Notes: generated by a model not told the origin, from the sequence alone. Counted from the first letter of the stretch, positions 25,474 to 35,407 are shown. The stretch: DNA of 64,000 bases from an uncultured Blautia sp. (GCA_946557785.1 CAMNTH010000014.1:1-64000), one strand, 5' to 3'. Numbers and translations: made by a program.

Positions 25474-27519
25474 TTATTTTGTCAGCAGCATCAAAACATC
25501 ATTGCTTCTCTGGACAAATCTTGTCATTTCTTCAGGAGAAAGCTGTTTGTGGCTCAGCATTGCAAGGTCATAAAGCTGCTCACAGATCATCTTCGCATGC
25601 TCTCCATCTCCATTCTCAGCTACATACCCCACAAGAGAATGATTTACATTCAAAACCAGTGTTTCTGTTCCGCCAAACATACCTGGATCCATTCCGTACA
25701 TATTGTACATTTTCATCATGTCCTGCATACGGCGGCTCTCTTCTGAAAGAGTCATCATGGCAGCGACAGAGCTGTTTTTCAGTTTTTCAACCTTTACATC
25801 AAGTTTCTCTTTGCCAAGATGCTTACGGAACAGCTCCGTTAATTTTGCTGCAATGTCTTCATCTGCACTTCCATCTTCTTTTAATTCCTCTGTAAGATCC
25901 GCATCGATCCTCTTAAACTGAATAGTTTGATCCTTCTGCTCCAAATGGGAAATAAAAGGATTATCAATATTATGTTTCAGAAGGACTGCATCTTTGCCTG
26001 CCTCTTTAAACATGTTAATGTACTGGCTCTGCTGTACTTCATCCGTAACATAAAAGATGGTTGTTTTTTCCGGCTCCTTCTTCTCATTGTTATCATCGGT
26101 TATCTCTTCTGCAGTCTCATCCGCTGCAGCTTCTTTTTTATTCTCCTCAATGCAATCTGTCAATGTCAAATATTTGCCGTCCAGATTTTTGAAAAGAACA
26201 TAATCATTCACCTTTTCTGCAAATTTTGTATCCTTAATGCAGCCGAACTTCACAAATGGGCTAATGTCATCCCAGTACTTTTCGTAAGATTCTCTGTCTG
26301 TCTTGCACATACCAGTGAGCTTATCCGCTACCTTTTTCGCAATGTACTCGGAGATTTTCTTCACAAACCCATCATTCTGCAAAGCGCTTCTGGAAACGTT
26401 CAGCGGAAGGTCAGGACAATCAATCACGCCTTTCAGCAGAAGCAAAAATTCCGGAATTACTTCTTTAATGTTATCTGCAATAAATACCTGATTGTTATAA
26501 AGTTTGATCGTTCCTTCAATAGAATCATATTCCGTATTGATCTTCGGGAAATACAAAATACCCTTCAGGTTAAACGGATAATCCATATTCAGATGAATCC
26601 AGAACAGCGGCTCCTTATAATCCATGAACACCTTACGATAAAATTCCTTGTACTCTTCCTCAGTACAATCATTTGGATGTTTCATCCACAGCGGATGAAT
26701 ATCACTTAAGGATACCGGACGCTTATTGATCTTTACCTTGTCTTTTGCAGGAGAAATCTCTACGATCTCTTTTTCGCCATTCTCATTCTCTCTTTCTTCT
26801 GTTTTGGCTTCTTCATGGATGTGCTCTACTACCACATCATCATCCTTTAAATCTGCCTCATCAATTGTCTCATACTGCTGCTCTGCATTTGCCTTGGAAA
26901 GGTAAATATTTACAGGCATGAAAGAGCAATACTTCTCAATCACTTCACGCATACGGTATTCGTTTGCAAATTCCAAACTATCTTCGTTCAGAAATAATGT
27001 AATCTCTGTTCCAACAGATGTCTTATTTCCCTCCTGCATTTCATATTCTGTACCGCCATCGCATGTCCAATGTACAGGCTCTGCTCCTTCTTTGAAAGAA
27101 AGAGTATCAATATGAACTTCATCTGCTACCATAAATGCAGAATAGAATCCAAGTCCGAAATGGCCAATGATCTGATCGTCAGAAGTTTTATCTTTATATT
27201 TCTCAAGAAACTCTGTAGCACCGGAAAACGCAATCTGGGTAATATATTCTTCTACTTCATCTGCCGTCATACCAATACCGGTATCAATAAATTTCAAAGT
27301 TTTCTCTTCCGGATTTACAATAATCTGCACATTCGCCTTATAATCTTCAGGAAATGTGTACTCTCCCATTACTTCCAATTTACGAAGCTTTGTAATTGCA
27401 TCGCATCCATTGGAAATCAATTCCCGGACAAAAATATCATGGTCAGAATAGAGCCATTTTTTAATAATCGGGAAAATGTTGTCACTGTTAATTGATAAGC
27501 TTCCATGTTTTGCAGCCAT
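25474..27519 (-). CDS. htpG: Molecular chaperone HtpG (Hsp90)
   Basis: A 681-residue bacterial Hsp90. The N-terminal GHKL ATPase domain shows ELISNGCDAITKLR, FIDTGIGMTADEV and GHFGLGFYSAFMVAD. The middle domain follows with YFPKINTEYDSIEGTIKLY. The C-terminal dimerisation domain ends near LLTK. The charged segment near 225-260 is longer than in E. coli, and another acidic stretch occurs near 480-500. AAAGGAG lies 10 bp before the ATG. A perfect CIRCE element sits upstream of its promoter, so HrcA probably controls it. Confidence 0.97.
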   Translation of the reverse strand: MAAKHGSLSINSDNIFPIIKKWLYSDHDIFVRELISNGCDAITKLRKLEVMGEYTFPEDYKANVQIIVNPEEKTLKFIDTGIGMTADEVEEYITQIAFSGATEFLEKYKDKTSDDQIIGHFGLGFYSAFMVADEVHIDTLSFKEGAEPVHWTCDGGTEYEMQEGNKTSVGTEITLFLNEDSLEFANEYRMREVIEKYCSFMPVNIYLSKANAEQQYETIDEADLKDDDVVVEHIHEEAKTEERENENGEKEIVEISPAKDKVKINKRPVSLSDIHPLWMKHPNDCTEEEYKEFYRKVFMDYKEPLFWIHLNMDYPFNLKGILYFPKINTEYDSIEGTIKLYNNQVFIADNIKEVIPEFLLLLKGVIDCPDLPLNVSRSALQNDGFVKKISEYIAKKVADKLTGMCKTDRESYEKYWDDISPFVKFGCIKDTKFAEKVNDYVLFKNLDGKYLTLTDCIEENKKEAAADETAEEITDDNNEKKEPEKTTIFYVTDEVQQSQYINMFKEAGKDAVLLKHNIDNPFISHLEQKDQTIQFKRIDADLTEELKEDGSADEDIAAKLTELFRKHLGKEKLDVKVEKLKNSSVAAMMTLSEESRRMQDMMKMYNMYGMDPGMFGGTETLVLNVNHSLVGYVAENGDGEHAKMICEQLYDLAMLSHKQLSPEEMTRFVQRSNDVLMLLTK

Positions 27520-27571
27520 GCTATCTACACTCCTTTATTCAAAATCATTTCGTTTTCAATTTCTATCCAAT

Positions 27572-27600
27572 ATAGTAATACGGTTTTTACAAAAAGTCAA
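27572..27600 (-). promoter_or_regulatory. Promoter of htpG
   Basis: The minus strand reads TTGACT (27595-27600), 17 bp, TACTAT (27572-27577), about 50 bp before the start codon. Confidence 0.6.
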
Positions 27601-27607
27601 GAAAAAT

Positions 27608-27634
27608 TTAGCACTCATTTTAAATGAGTGCTAA
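27608..27634. promoter_or_regulatory. CIRCE operator (HrcA binding site)
   Basis: TTAGCACTC, nine bases, GAGTGCTAA: both arms match the CIRCE consensus exactly. It lies 7 bp upstream of the htpG -35. CIRCE normally controls groESL and hrcA-dnaK. In B. subtilis htpG is not an HrcA target, so this is a notable regulon assignment. Confidence 0.92.
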
Positions 27635-27698
27635 CAATGATTTCTTATTCATCCATTTTACAATAACCAGGGTAAAATTCCTCTTCTAAATCAGTCAG

Positions 27699-27718
27699 GG
27701 CACCGCCTAAGCGGTGCC
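27699..27718 (-). terminator. Hairpin after the surface-protein gene
   Basis: GGCACCGC, loop CTAA, GCGGTGCC: a perfect GC-rich 8-bp stem 25 bp behind the stop codon. No proper U-tract follows on the minus strand, so termination efficiency is uncertain. Confidence 0.55.
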
Positions 27719-27742
27719 GCAATACCTTTTCATCATTATTTT

Positions 27743-30535
27743 TTATTTCTTCTTACGGTAAACAATCACACCGGCAATCAGCACTACTGCCACAATCAAA
27801 GCAATTACAAACGGAACGATCGGTGTATCATCTCCTGTCTGAACAGCTTTCTTCTGATTTGCTCCTGGCGTAGGAGTAACTGTCTGAGCTGCAGCCTGAG
27901 TTACACTAAAGGAAACCTTTTTGGTATCCTGCTCACCTGTATTTACCCAATTGCTTCCATCATACTGCTGGCGGGCAAATACAACACTCAGTGTATAATT
28001 TCCGCTTCTTCCCATTCCAAAGCTTGCAGCATATGGCGCACCTGTCCAGGTATTTGTATTTACTACCGTCCAGTTCAATGGAAGGAAACGTACATCACCC
28101 TTTTTCGGGCTTTCATTATCCATACCTGCCCCAACAGCTGTAAAAGAAATGGTGGATTTGGTTGTATACTGACCATTGGATGTAATTCCGGTAATATAAT
28201 TATCGTCTGCAGACGGCACATTTGCTGTATAGCCATTTACAGAAACCTTTACGGATGTTACCAGGCTTACATCATTGGGATTCTTCACCCCCTCAGGCAA
28301 TGCAACCTTTCCTTTTACAGTGAAGGACTGGGCACTAGTGCCTTTTGGATCATAAGCACAGCCTTTCACATCCCATGCCACTTTAGCTTTCATCTTTCCT
28401 TTGGTTGTTTCGATCACAACTGTTCCCGGAAGCTTCAGGGCAGCTGCTTTCTTCTCTGTTCCATTAGGAAGACCTGTAATTTCTGCCGGTTTCTGAACAG
28501 CTGTCAGCTTCTCAGATGTATCTGACTTTTTCTTAACTGTAATATTCGCTTCTACATATACCTCTTCACCGGATTCTGTTAATACATAAATCGCTTCCTG
28601 GTAATCACCTATCTCCAGATCTTTGTCCGGCTGTACTGTAAACACGCAGGTGTTTCCCGGTTCCAGTGTAAGTTCGGATAACTCGCCCACAACGAAAGCC
28701 TCTGCCTCCGGCTGATAAAAAGTTTCTGCTTCATTTCCATCATTGGTGATCGTAACCTTCTGAGCCTTCGGAACCTCAGTATAGCCTTCCGTAACACTTC
28801 CGAAATCAAGTGTATCCGGCATGATTGTCAGTTTATGGATGATTTTCTTTTCCACTTCAAAGGAAACCGTAACAGCGGCAAGTTCTGTCCCCAAATCATC
28901 TGCACTGCAAATGGAAAGCACCTCTGAGTACGGATTAACTTCTAAGCCGGCTTTTGGCTGAACAGTAAATGTTACACTGCCATTTACAGGAATCACATAA
29001 TCTGAAAAATCTGTAACCGTAAATACATCGCTTTCTTCAATTGGAGCTAACTCAATCTCTGATTCACAGGCATTGGTAAGAGTAATTGTCTTTGCTTCCG
29101 GAAGTTCTTCATAGCCTTCTGTAACCTTACCAAAGCTCAGAGTTTCTTCCGAAATTGTTATTTCCTTTTTCGGATCTTCCGGGTCTTCAGGTTCTCCCGG
29201 TTCCTCGGGTTCTCCCGGTTCCTCAGGTTCTCCCGGTTCCTCAGGTTCTCCCGGTTCCTCGGGTTCTCCCGGTTCCTCGGGTTCTCCCGGTTCCTCAGGT
29301 TCTCCCGGTTCCTCAGGTTCTCCCGGTTCCTCAGGTGTTTCTGGAGGATCCTGTCCTTCACTTTCTGTATTCTCTATATCTTCTGTATTTTCTGTATTTT
29401 CTGTATTTTCATCTCCTGGATTCTTTTCAGGATCCGTCACTGTATCATTACCGGATGCTGCATCCGTTCCCTCACCTTCATTGTCTTCAGCAGGCGCTTC
29501 TTCTACAATAATCTTAGCCTGGAAAGCAGCGCTTACTAATTCATCGCTCTCATATACAATGGGAACGTCATATGATCCTGCTGCTAATCCTTCCCTGGGC
29601 TGAATCCACAGCGTTACTTCCTCGCCTGGGTTCAGCGGTTCTGTAATATCCTGCACCATAAAGCTCTCCGGGCTTAATTCGTGAAAGTTCAGGATTCCTG
29701 TACCTGTATTTCTTACAGTTACATACTGTCTTTCCGCATTGCCTTCTTCTCCGGCCTTAACTGTACCAAAGTCTACCACATTGCTTCCGTCAGCCGTTAC
29801 TGCTTCAACATTATAAGAAACATAATCATCCTGCAGGCTCTCATCCATATCTGCTTCATCTACCGGAGTCAGCTCTTCATCTCCGTAATAGATTTCTTCT
29901 CCGGCGCCTGGCTCGTCAACAGATGTCAGTTCTTCTGTATATTCACCAGAATCATAAACTTCTTCCTGCAAATTTTCTTCCGGAAATTCTTCGTAATTCT
30001 CTTCTGGGAATTCATCGTAATTCTCTTCCGGAAAATCTTCGTAATTCTCTTCCGGCGTCTCCGGAATCACTTCCTCAGACTGGTTTTCCGGTACTTCCTC
30101 ATAAATCTCTTCCGGTGTCTCCGCCGGAGCCTCCTGGTTCTCTGCCGAAGCAGCTTCCGTAACTGCCTTGCTTGTTACTTTAAGACTGCCAGCAAACCCT
30201 TTTTCCTCAATTCCGGTAATTGTAAGTACAATCTTATATCCAAGGTCATCCGATGTTACCTTGTATGTTTTTTCTTTACTCAGATCCACTAACGAATCAT
30301 TGTCTGAATCTGAAACCTTTCTCTGCCATAGGAAACTGACATCCTCGTTGGTCAGCCCCTCTGGTTTTACTGTGGCATAATCTGCTTCTAAGGTGACATC
30401 CACAACTGCCTCACCCTTGATCTTCAGTTCCCCTTCCAGAGTAGTGGCCGCCTCTTCTGCAAACACCATTGCAGGAAGCATAGAAATCATCATAAGCACA
30501 GACATTACAACTGCCAGGATTCTTGATTTCTTCAT
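27743..30535 (-). CDS. Large repeat-rich cell-surface protein with sortase-type C-terminus
   Basis: A 930-residue secreted protein. The signal peptide spans residues 1-26 (cleavage probably after VFA). An Ig-like region (about 29-125) is followed by an acidic repeat of the type NYEEFPEE (about four copies, 160-195). Three related beta-sandwich domains follow (about 235-345, 455-560, 570-665), each with a pattern like LxFGxVTEGYxE, TITN and FTVQPKxGLE. This resembles choice-of-anchor-D/ASPM-type domains. Between the first two lies a Pro-Glu-Gly linker built from a PEEPGE hexapeptide. A further Ig-like domain (about 690-765) follows. The C-terminus has AVQTGDDTP, a membrane helix and RKKK, an LPXTG-like sorting signal. 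Adhesion or wall-structural function is inferred. Confidence 0.85.
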   Translation of the reverse strand: MKKSRILAVVMSVLMMISMLPAMVFAEEAATTLEGELKIKGEAVVDVTLEADYATVKPEGLTNEDVSFLWQRKVSDSDNDSLVDLSKEKTYKVTSDDLGYKIVLTITGIEEKGFAGSLKVTSKAVTEAASAENQEAPAETPEEIYEEVPENQSEEVIPETPEENYEDFPEENYDEFPEENYEEFPEENLQEEVYDSGEYTEELTSVDEPGAGEEIYYGDEELTPVDEADMDESLQDDYVSYNVEAVTADGSNVVDFGTVKAGEEGNAERQYVTVRNTGTGILNFHELSPESFMVQDITEPLNPGEEVTLWIQPREGLAAGSYDVPIVYESDELVSAAFQAKIIVEEAPAEDNEGEGTDAASGNDTVTDPEKNPGDENTENTENTEDIENTESEGQDPPETPEEPGEPEEPGEPEEPGEPEEPGEPEEPGEPEEPGEPEEPGEPEEPGEPEDPEDPKKEITISEETLSFGKVTEGYEELPEAKTITLTNACESEIELAPIEESDVFTVTDFSDYVIPVNGSVTFTVQPKAGLEVNPYSEVLSICSADDLGTELAAVTVSFEVEKKIIHKLTIMPDTLDFGSVTEGYTEVPKAQKVTITNDGNEAETFYQPEAEAFVVGELSELTLEPGNTCVFTVQPDKDLEIGDYQEAIYVLTESGEEVYVEANITVKKKSDTSEKLTAVQKPAEITGLPNGTEKKAAALKLPGTVVIETTKGKMKAKVAWDVKGCAYDPKGTSAQSFTVKGKVALPEGVKNPNDVSLVTSVKVSVNGYTANVPSADDNYITGITSNGQYTTKSTISFTAVGAGMDNESPKKGDVRFLPLNWTVVNTNTWTGAPYAASFGMGRSGNYTLSVVFARQQYDGSNWVNTGEQDTKKVSFSVTQAAAQTVTPTPGANQKKAVQTGDDTPIVPFVIALIVAVVLIAGVIVYRKKK
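29185..29336 (-). repeat. 18-bp tandem repeat encoding PEEPGE
   Basis: About eight copies of an 18-bp unit (plus-strand form CCTCRGGTTCTCCCGGTT) differ only at one A/G position. In frame they give the hexapeptide PEEPGE. Such repeats vary in copy number by slippage without breaking the frame, changing the length of the linker. Confidence 0.9.
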
Positions 30536-30586
30536 AAGTCATCCTCCTTTACCTTTTCCTTATTATAGTTATGCGGCTCTGCATGT

Positions 30587-30615
30587 ATTGTATCGTACCA
30601 TTCCGGAATATACAA
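30587..30615 (-). promoter_or_regulatory. Promoter of the surface-protein gene
   Basis: The minus strand reads TTGTAT (30610-30615), 17 bp, TACAAT (30587-30592). AAAGGAGG lies before the ATG at 30535. Confidence 0.55.
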
Positions 30616-30750
30616 GTGGGTATTCTTGACATTCTCCCGTATATGTACTTCCAAAATCTGACAATTAATCAAAATGAATCGTCTCTTTTGGTAACAAATA
30701 TTCTATCATATATTTGCGGATAAATGTAATCTTCACTTTCCTCCCCCTGG

Positions 30751-31008
30751 TCATCCTTCTACAATCAGATATTTTCCTGAGGGAAGCGCAAACACTTCAC
30801 ATGCTTCTTCCAGATCCTTAGCTGACATTCCTTCCAGATCCGCACCTGACTCTTCGAAATATCGCTTTACTTCTTTCAGGGAATCTGCCTCCACTGCCAT
30901 ACAGTCTTCCAGAAATTCCTCTGCCTCTTCATAGCTTTGCGCCACAGGCTCATCAAAAAGCTGCGATTGGTTCCTTAAAAAAGTTTCCACGCTTTCTTTT
31001 CTATACAT
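30751..31008 (-). CDS. Small acidic hypothetical protein behind the HAD gene
   Basis: An 85-residue, strongly acidic, soluble, mostly helical protein (EEAEEFLEDC, DSLKEVKRYFEES, SAKDLEEACEVFALPSGKYLIVEG). No known family comes to mind. It lies 19 bp behind the HAD phosphatase in the maf operon, so it is co-expressed. Confidence 0.7.
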   Translation of the reverse strand: MYRKESVETFLRNQSQLFDEPVAQSYEEAEEFLEDCMAVEADSLKEVKRYFEESGADLEGMSAKDLEEACEVFALPSGKYLIVEG

Positions 31009-31027
31009 TCTCTTTTTCTCCTTTCTT

Positions 31028-31723
31028 TTATTTTAAACCTGTCAGACTAAAACCGCCGTCCCGTGCTTCATAATTATCATAAATTTTCAGCAGCTCTTCC
31101 GGCTTTTTCACTACAATGTCCGCACCGCTTCCAATTAGTTCCTCTTGGTCGCGGAATCCCCACAATGCCCCAATAGTCAGCATTTTAGCCGCTTTTCCAG
31201 TCAGCATATCAGTGCTGGTATCTCCGATATACATGCACTCCTCCGGCTTCAATCCAAATCCCTCTGCTACTTTCAGAGGACCGTCCGGTGCAGGTTTTCT
31301 CCTAACAGCATCACTTTGCCCAATGACAAGGTCAAAATCATCACCGAACATCTGTGCAATCACCTTTACTGCTGCCGGATGAGGTTTATTGGAGCATACA
31401 GCCAGTTTTGCGCCTCTTTTTTTCAGTTCTTTCAAAGTTTCCGGCATTCCAGGATAATGAGTCACCTTGTACATAGGATCTTCGGCAAACATTTCCCTGT
31501 AAATCCTCTGCCCTTCATCAAATCTTTTCAGCTCAGGATCCCCTGCATCCTTCAGGCACCGCCGCATCAGCATATTGGCGCCTTCCCCGGAATAATAGCG
31601 GAAATTATCCACAGGGAGCTCCTTTAATCCGAATTTTTTCATAATCTCGTTAGCAACGTATGCCATGGATTCCAGCGTATCTGCCAGCGTTCCATCCAAA
31701 TCAAAAATACACGCTTTCATCAT
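31028..31723 (-). CDS. HAD-family phosphatase, phosphoglycolate-phosphatase-like
   Basis: A 231-residue HAD hydrolase with motif I DLDGTLADT, motif II CSNKPH, motif III Lys in RRKPAPDG and motif IV IGDTSTDML. The cap is of the helical C1 type. The closest familiar pattern is Gph (phosphoglycolate phosphatase), but HAD substrate predictions are weak. It lies 12 bp behind maf. Confidence 0.85.
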   Translation of the reverse strand: MMKACIFDLDGTLADTLESMAYVANEIMKKFGLKELPVDNFRYYSGEGANMLMRRCLKDAGDPELKRFDEGQRIYREMFAEDPMYKVTHYPGMPETLKELKKRGAKLAVCSNKPHPAAVKVIAQMFGDDFDLVIGQSDAVRRKPAPDGPLKVAEGFGLKPEECMYIGDTSTDMLTGKAAKMLTIGALWGFRDQEELIGSGADIVVKKPEELLKIYDNYEARDGGFSLTGLK

Positions 31724-31735
31724 CTTTTTATCCTC

Positions 31736-32326
31736 TTATATCTTTCTCCTCAAGTCAATCCCTTGCCGTTTCATTTCATACAGCAGCCGTGCAACAGGCA
31801 GTCCAACCACATTAAGATAGTCGCCGCAGATTCCTTTTACATAAATCCCGAATTCCCCCTGAATTCCATAGCTTCCTGCCTTATCCATAGGTTCTCCGCT
31901 TTTTACATACTCCCTTATATCTTCTTCAGACACAGGATAAAAAGTCACGTCTGTTCGTTCTGCAAATGTAAACTTCCTGCATCCGCTCTTGGCTCCTGCA
32001 AGCACTGTCACACCGGTATAGACCTGATGGGTGTTTCCCTGAAGTTTAAGAAGCGTTTGTACTGCATCCTCCTCATCCTTGGGCTTTCCCAAAATAGTGT
32101 CTCCATATGCAACAATGGTATCTGCACCAATGACCACAAAATCTTCTTCTATTTTATCAGCCACAGAATGTGCTTTTTGAAAAGAAAGCTCCTTCACAAT
32201 CTCTTCGGGCAGTACAGACGTAATCCTTTCTTTCTCGGTACTTGGAATAATCCTAAAGGAAACTCCTGCCTTTTCCAATAATTCCTTTCTGCGGGGTGAT
32301 GCGGATGCCAAAATTATATTTTTCAT
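31736..32326 (-). CDS. maf: Maf-family nucleotide pyrophosphatase
   Basis: A 196-residue enzyme hydrolysing non-canonical or modified NTPs (house-cleaning). It shows SASPRRKELL at the N-terminus, the catalytic region VIGADTIVAYG, GKPKDEEDA and DKAGSYGIQG. The Maf subtype dTTP/UTP pyrophosphatase (YhdE-like) seems most likely. I set the start at 32326 (MKNIILAS) with GAGGGG upstream. A longer reading begins in the promoter. Confidence 0.93.
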   Translation of the reverse strand: MKNIILASASPRRKELLEKAGVSFRIIPSTEKERITSVLPEEIVKELSFQKAHSVADKIEEDFVVIGADTIVAYGDTILGKPKDEEDAVQTLLKLQGNTHQVYTGVTVLAGAKSGCRKFTFAERTDVTFYPVSEEDIREYVKSGEPMDKAGSYGIQGEFGIYVKGICGDYLNVVGLPVARLLYEMKRQGIDLRRKI

Positions 32327-32362
32327 TTTTCCCCTCTCTTTTTCTGAAATTTTACAATTTAT

Positions 32363-32391
32363 AGTATAACCTGTAGAAAAAAAAGTAGCAA
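32363..32391 (-). promoter_or_regulatory. Promoter of maf-HAD-85aa unit
   Basis: The minus strand reads TTGCTA (32386-32391), 17 bp, TATACT (32363-32368). Confidence 0.6.
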
Positions 32392-32530
32392 CCACTTTTA
32401 TTCTTATGCAGATAACCCTTTTCTTTTTTGGAAAAACGTAGTAAAATAATCTCAGCTCATTACTTAATAGTGAATGAATCCAAGAAATATCATAATGGCC
32501 ACAACCAAAAATAGAAAGGAGTATGGTATT

Positions 32531-32893
32531 ATGGCAAAATTAAACAAATATTGGGGACTTGTAGCAATTGGTGCGGTAACTGCTGCTGCAGCCGGTGCTT
32601 TAGCTGCAATACTTATGAAGAAAAAACCCTGCGCAGAATGTGAAGACTTTGACGACGACTTCGAGGACGATCTTGACGACATGTCTTCTCCATCTGATGA
32701 GGCAGATAACGAAGATGAGGTTTTGGAAGACTTTGCTTCCTGGGAAGAACCCTCCGATACGGACGAGGGAGAAAAAGAAGCTGCTCCCGAAGCAGATGAG
32801 ACGGAAGAAGTTTTGGAAGAAGACGTTCCTGATACGGAAGATATGAAAGATTCAGAGAATGCGGAAAACACAGAAGATATGAAAGAAGAATAA
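32531..32893 (+). CDS. Membrane-anchored highly acidic protein
   Basis: A 120-residue protein. A short basic N-terminus (MAKLNKYW) leads into a small-residue membrane helix (about 9-27, Ala/Gly-rich), then KKKPCAEC. About 85 residues dominated by Asp and Glu follow, with an imperfect repeat (TEEVLEED, DTEDMKDSENAENTEDMKEE). The acidic tail is probably disordered. Basic residues lie on both sides of the helix, so topology is not certain. AAAGGAG lies 9 bp before the ATG chosen, and an earlier ATG has no site. Function unknown. Confidence 0.7.
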   Translation: MAKLNKYWGLVAIGAVTAAAAGALAAILMKKKPCAECEDFDDDFEDDLDDMSSPSDEADNEDEVLEDFASWEEPSDTDEGEKEAAPEADETEEVLEEDVPDTEDMKDSENAENTEDMKEE

Positions 32894-32947
32894 TCTTCCT
32901 GTAACCAAAGAAAGACTCTCTGATTTTTTTCAGGTACTATGAGAAAA

Positions 32948-32986
32948 AGGCTGTACTCCGCTTTATATGGAGCACGGCCTTTTTAT
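32948..32986 (+). terminator. Terminator of the acidic protein gene
   Basis: AGGCTGTACTCC, 9-base loop, GGAGCACGGCCT with two G-T wobbles, followed by TTTT. Confidence 0.85.
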
Positions 32987-33035
32987 AATTTTTATTATGT
33001 ACTTTAAAATATAAGATGACTGGGGCTAAAAGTCT

Positions 33036-33073
33036 AAGCCCACATGAGCTTGCTCATAGGCTGGGGCTTTTTA
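33036..33073. terminator. Probable bidirectional terminator before the ferredoxin stop
   Basis: An inner perfect stem ATGAGC-TT-GCTCAT (33044-33057) lies inside an outer AAGCCC/GGGGCTT pairing, followed by TTTTTA on the plus strand. AAGCCC can also pair with GGGGCT just to the left (33022-33028). It lies between convergent genes. Confidence 0.6.
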
Positions 33074-33094
33074 TCCCAGCATCAATATAAAAAA

Positions 33095-33487
33095 TTATGC
33101 CTCTTTGATTTCCAGTACATCCATCGGACATGCTTTTACGCAAATTCCGCATGCAATACATTTGCTTGCAACTTCTTTTGTCTCAGCCTTTACCATAACA
33201 TGGAACGGACATGCTTCCACACATTTACCGCAGCCCACACATTTCTTTTTGTCGATTATATATACGCCTTTTGCATTCTGGGTAATTGCACCCTCCGGAC
33301 AAGCTTTGGCACATTTGCCGCACTGTACACATACGCTTGGCTTAGGAGTTTCTCCATCTTTTGCTACACCGATACGGATGCAGGAATAATCTTCATTAAA
33401 TTCTTTGTAAAACGCCTCTGAGCAGGCAATTTCGCAGGCTTTACATGCCATACATGCATCTTTTTTCGCCACATTCAGTTTTTTCAT
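33095..33487 (-). CDS. Polyferredoxin with four [4Fe-4S] motifs
   Basis: A 130-residue iron-sulfur protein with four cluster motifs: CMACKACEIAC, CVQCGKCAKAC, CVGCGKCVEAC and CIACGICVKAC. It resembles electron-transfer subunits such as HycB/CooF. No partner oxidoreductase is adjacent, so its donor and acceptor cannot be named. The start at 33487 (MKKLNVAK) has GGAGGG 8 bp upstream, and an ATG five codons earlier overlaps that site. Confidence 0.9.
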   Translation of the reverse strand: MKKLNVAKKDACMACKACEIACSEAFYKEFNEDYSCIRIGVAKDGETPKPSVCVQCGKCAKACPEGAITQNAKGVYIIDKKKCVGCGKCVEACPFHVMVKAETKEVASKCIACGICVKACPMDVLEIKEA

Positions 33488-33623
33488 GTTTGTACCCTCC
33501 ACATTAGTTCATAAGTTGTTTTTTTCTGCAGAAAAGTCACGCAGATTTATAAGCAAAGAGAGGCTCCGGTTGTCTTTCGAACCTCCCTCTGATATACAAT
33601 TAAAAATTCTATAGCCGCCGCCA

Positions 33624-35291
33624 TCAGGCCTTGGGAAGCTTAAAGGAACTCTTCAGTGAAACAATTCGGTTAAATACCGGATTGCCCTCTTTAGAATCAT
33701 GAATATCCGCACAGAAAAAGCCGTTTCTTACAAACTGGAAGCTCTCGTATCCTTTAGCCTTCAAAAGCTCTGGCTCTACATAAGCGGTTACTGTAGTAAG
33801 AGAATTAGGATTCACATTCAGGGAACCGTCCTCTTTATTATATACCCCTTTCTCCTCATCTACAATATTCTCGTACAAGCGCACTTCTGCCCTGCCTGCG
33901 TTGGATGCTTCCACCCAGTGAATGGTTCCTTTTACCTTACGGCCGTCAGGTGCATTGCCGCCCTTGGTATCCGGGTCATAGGTACAATGAACAGCATGAA
34001 CAGTTCCGTCACCATCTGCTTCAAAGCCGGTGCAGGTAACAAAATAGGCATTCATCAAGCGCACTTCCGTTCCAAGAAAAAGACGCTTATATTTCTTAGG
34101 GGGATCTATCATAAAATCGTCCCGTTCAATATACAGCTCTTTCCCAAATGGGATCTTACGTGTTCCCAAAGCCTCATTCTCCATATTGTTGGGTGCTTCC
34201 AGGTATTCCACCTGTCCCTCCGGATAGTTGTCGATCACAAGCTTAATGGGATCAAGAACTGCCATCATTCGTGCACGTTTCAGTTTCAGGTCTTCTCTGA
34301 TACAATACTCCAGCATTGCATAGTCCACAGAGCTGTTTGCCTTGGAAACACCGCACAGGTCTACAAACATTTTTATGGATTCCGGTGTATAACCTCTGCG
34401 GCGCAGCGCAGCGATGGAAACCAGACGTGGATCGTCCCAGCCGTCCACAATGCCGTCCTCTACCAGTTTCTTAATATATCTCTTACCTGTCACCACATTA
34501 GTAAGATAAAGCTTCGCAAATTCAATCTGTTTCGGCGGACGCGGATATTCCAGTTCCGTTACCACCCAGTTATAAAGAGGTCTGTGGTCCTCAAATTCCA
34601 GGGTACAGATAGAATGGGTAATTCCTTCAATAGCATCTTCAATAGGATGTGCAAAATCATACATGGGATAAATACACCATTTATCGCCTGTATTATGATG
34701 CGTCATATGAGCAACACGATAAATGACCGGATCACGCATATTCATATTAGGTGATGCCATATCAATCTTAGCCCGGAGAACCTTAGTTCCGTCCTCATAT
34801 ACACCCTCTTTCATTTCTTCAAACAACCTGAGATTTTCTTCTATGCTGCGGTTCCTGTAGGGGCTTTCCTTGCCTGGCTCCTTTAATGTTCCACGGTATT
34901 CCCGAATTTCGTCCGCAGTCAGATCGCAGACATAAGCCTTACCCTTTTTGATCAGTTTCACTGCTGCCTCATACATCTGCTCGAAATAGTCTGAAGCAAA
35001 AAACAGCCTGTCTTCCCAGTCAGCTCCCAGCCACTGAATATCTTCCTTAATTGATTCTACAAATTCTGTTTTTTCTTTTGTGGGATTTGTATCATCAAAA
35101 CGCATATTAAACTTACCGTTGTATTGTTTGGAAAGTCCATAATTCAAAAGAATGGATTTCGCATGGCCAATGTGCAGATAACCATTGGGCTCCGGCGGAA
35201 ATCGGGTATGCACAGTATCATAAACGCCTTCTGCCAGATCCTTATCTATGATATTTTCTATAAAATTCTTAGAAACAGTCTCATTCTCCAT
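33624..35291 (-). CDS. glnS: Glutaminyl-tRNA synthetase
   Basis: A 555-residue class I synthetase charging tRNA-Gln. It has the HIGH motif in [13 protein letters not shown] (40-43) and the GlnRS segments DDTNP and GWDDPRL. The anticodon-binding beta-barrels follow, ending near LKSSFKLP. Where E. coli GlnRS carries VMSKR, this protein has VVTGKR (266-271). The second signature is thus degenerate, with only the last Lys-Arg kept. Many Firmicutes lack GlnRS and use GatCAB, while Lachnospiraceae often have it. AGGAGG lies 7 bp before the ATG. Confidence 0.95.
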   Translation of the reverse strand: MENETVSKNFIENIIDKDLAEGVYDTVHTRFPPEPNGYLHIGHAKSILLNYGLSKQYNGKFNMRFDDTNPTKEKTEFVESIKEDIQWLGADWEDRLFFASDYFEQMYEAAVKLIKKGKAYVCDLTADEIREYRGTLKEPGKESPYRNRSIEENLRLFEEMKEGVYEDGTKVLRAKIDMASPNMNMRDPVIYRVAHMTHHNTGDKWCIYPMYDFAHPIEDAIEGITHSICTLEFEDHRPLYNWVVTELEYPRPPKQIEFAKLYLTNVVTGKRYIKKLVEDGIVDGWDDPRLVSIAALRRRGYTPESIKMFVDLCGVSKANSSVDYAMLEYCIREDLKLKRARMMAVLDPIKLVIDNYPEGQVEYLEAPNNMENEALGTRKIPFGKELYIERDDFMIDPPKKYKRLFLGTEVRLMNAYFVTCTGFEADGDGTVHAVHCTYDPDTKGGNAPDGRKVKGTIHWVEASNAGRAEVRLYENIVDEEKGVYNKEDGSLNVNPNSLTTVTAYVEPELLKAKGYESFQFVRNGFFCADIHDSKEGNPVFNRIVSLKSSFKLPKA

Positions 35292-35407
35292 CTCTTGCCC
35301 TCCTAAGCATCTATTGAAATTCTATCTTACCATAAAAGCAGTGATTTTAAAAGATTTTCCTGGAAAAATTTTTGCCAAAAAAAAACACAAAAATTTTCGT
35401 TTAAGTA

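Noticed and set aside
29155-29511. Plus-strand frame encoding a Leu-Pro-Val repeat, and a CRISPR-like look of the 18-bp repeats
   Set aside because: The repeats are contiguous without spacers and in frame with the surface protein. The plus-strand frame is the mirror of that repeat.
32464-32871. Minus-strand Ser-rich frame opposite the acidic protein
   Set aside because: It is the antisense of Glu/Asp codons (Ser/Phe-rich), with no ribosome site, while the plus-strand frame has one.
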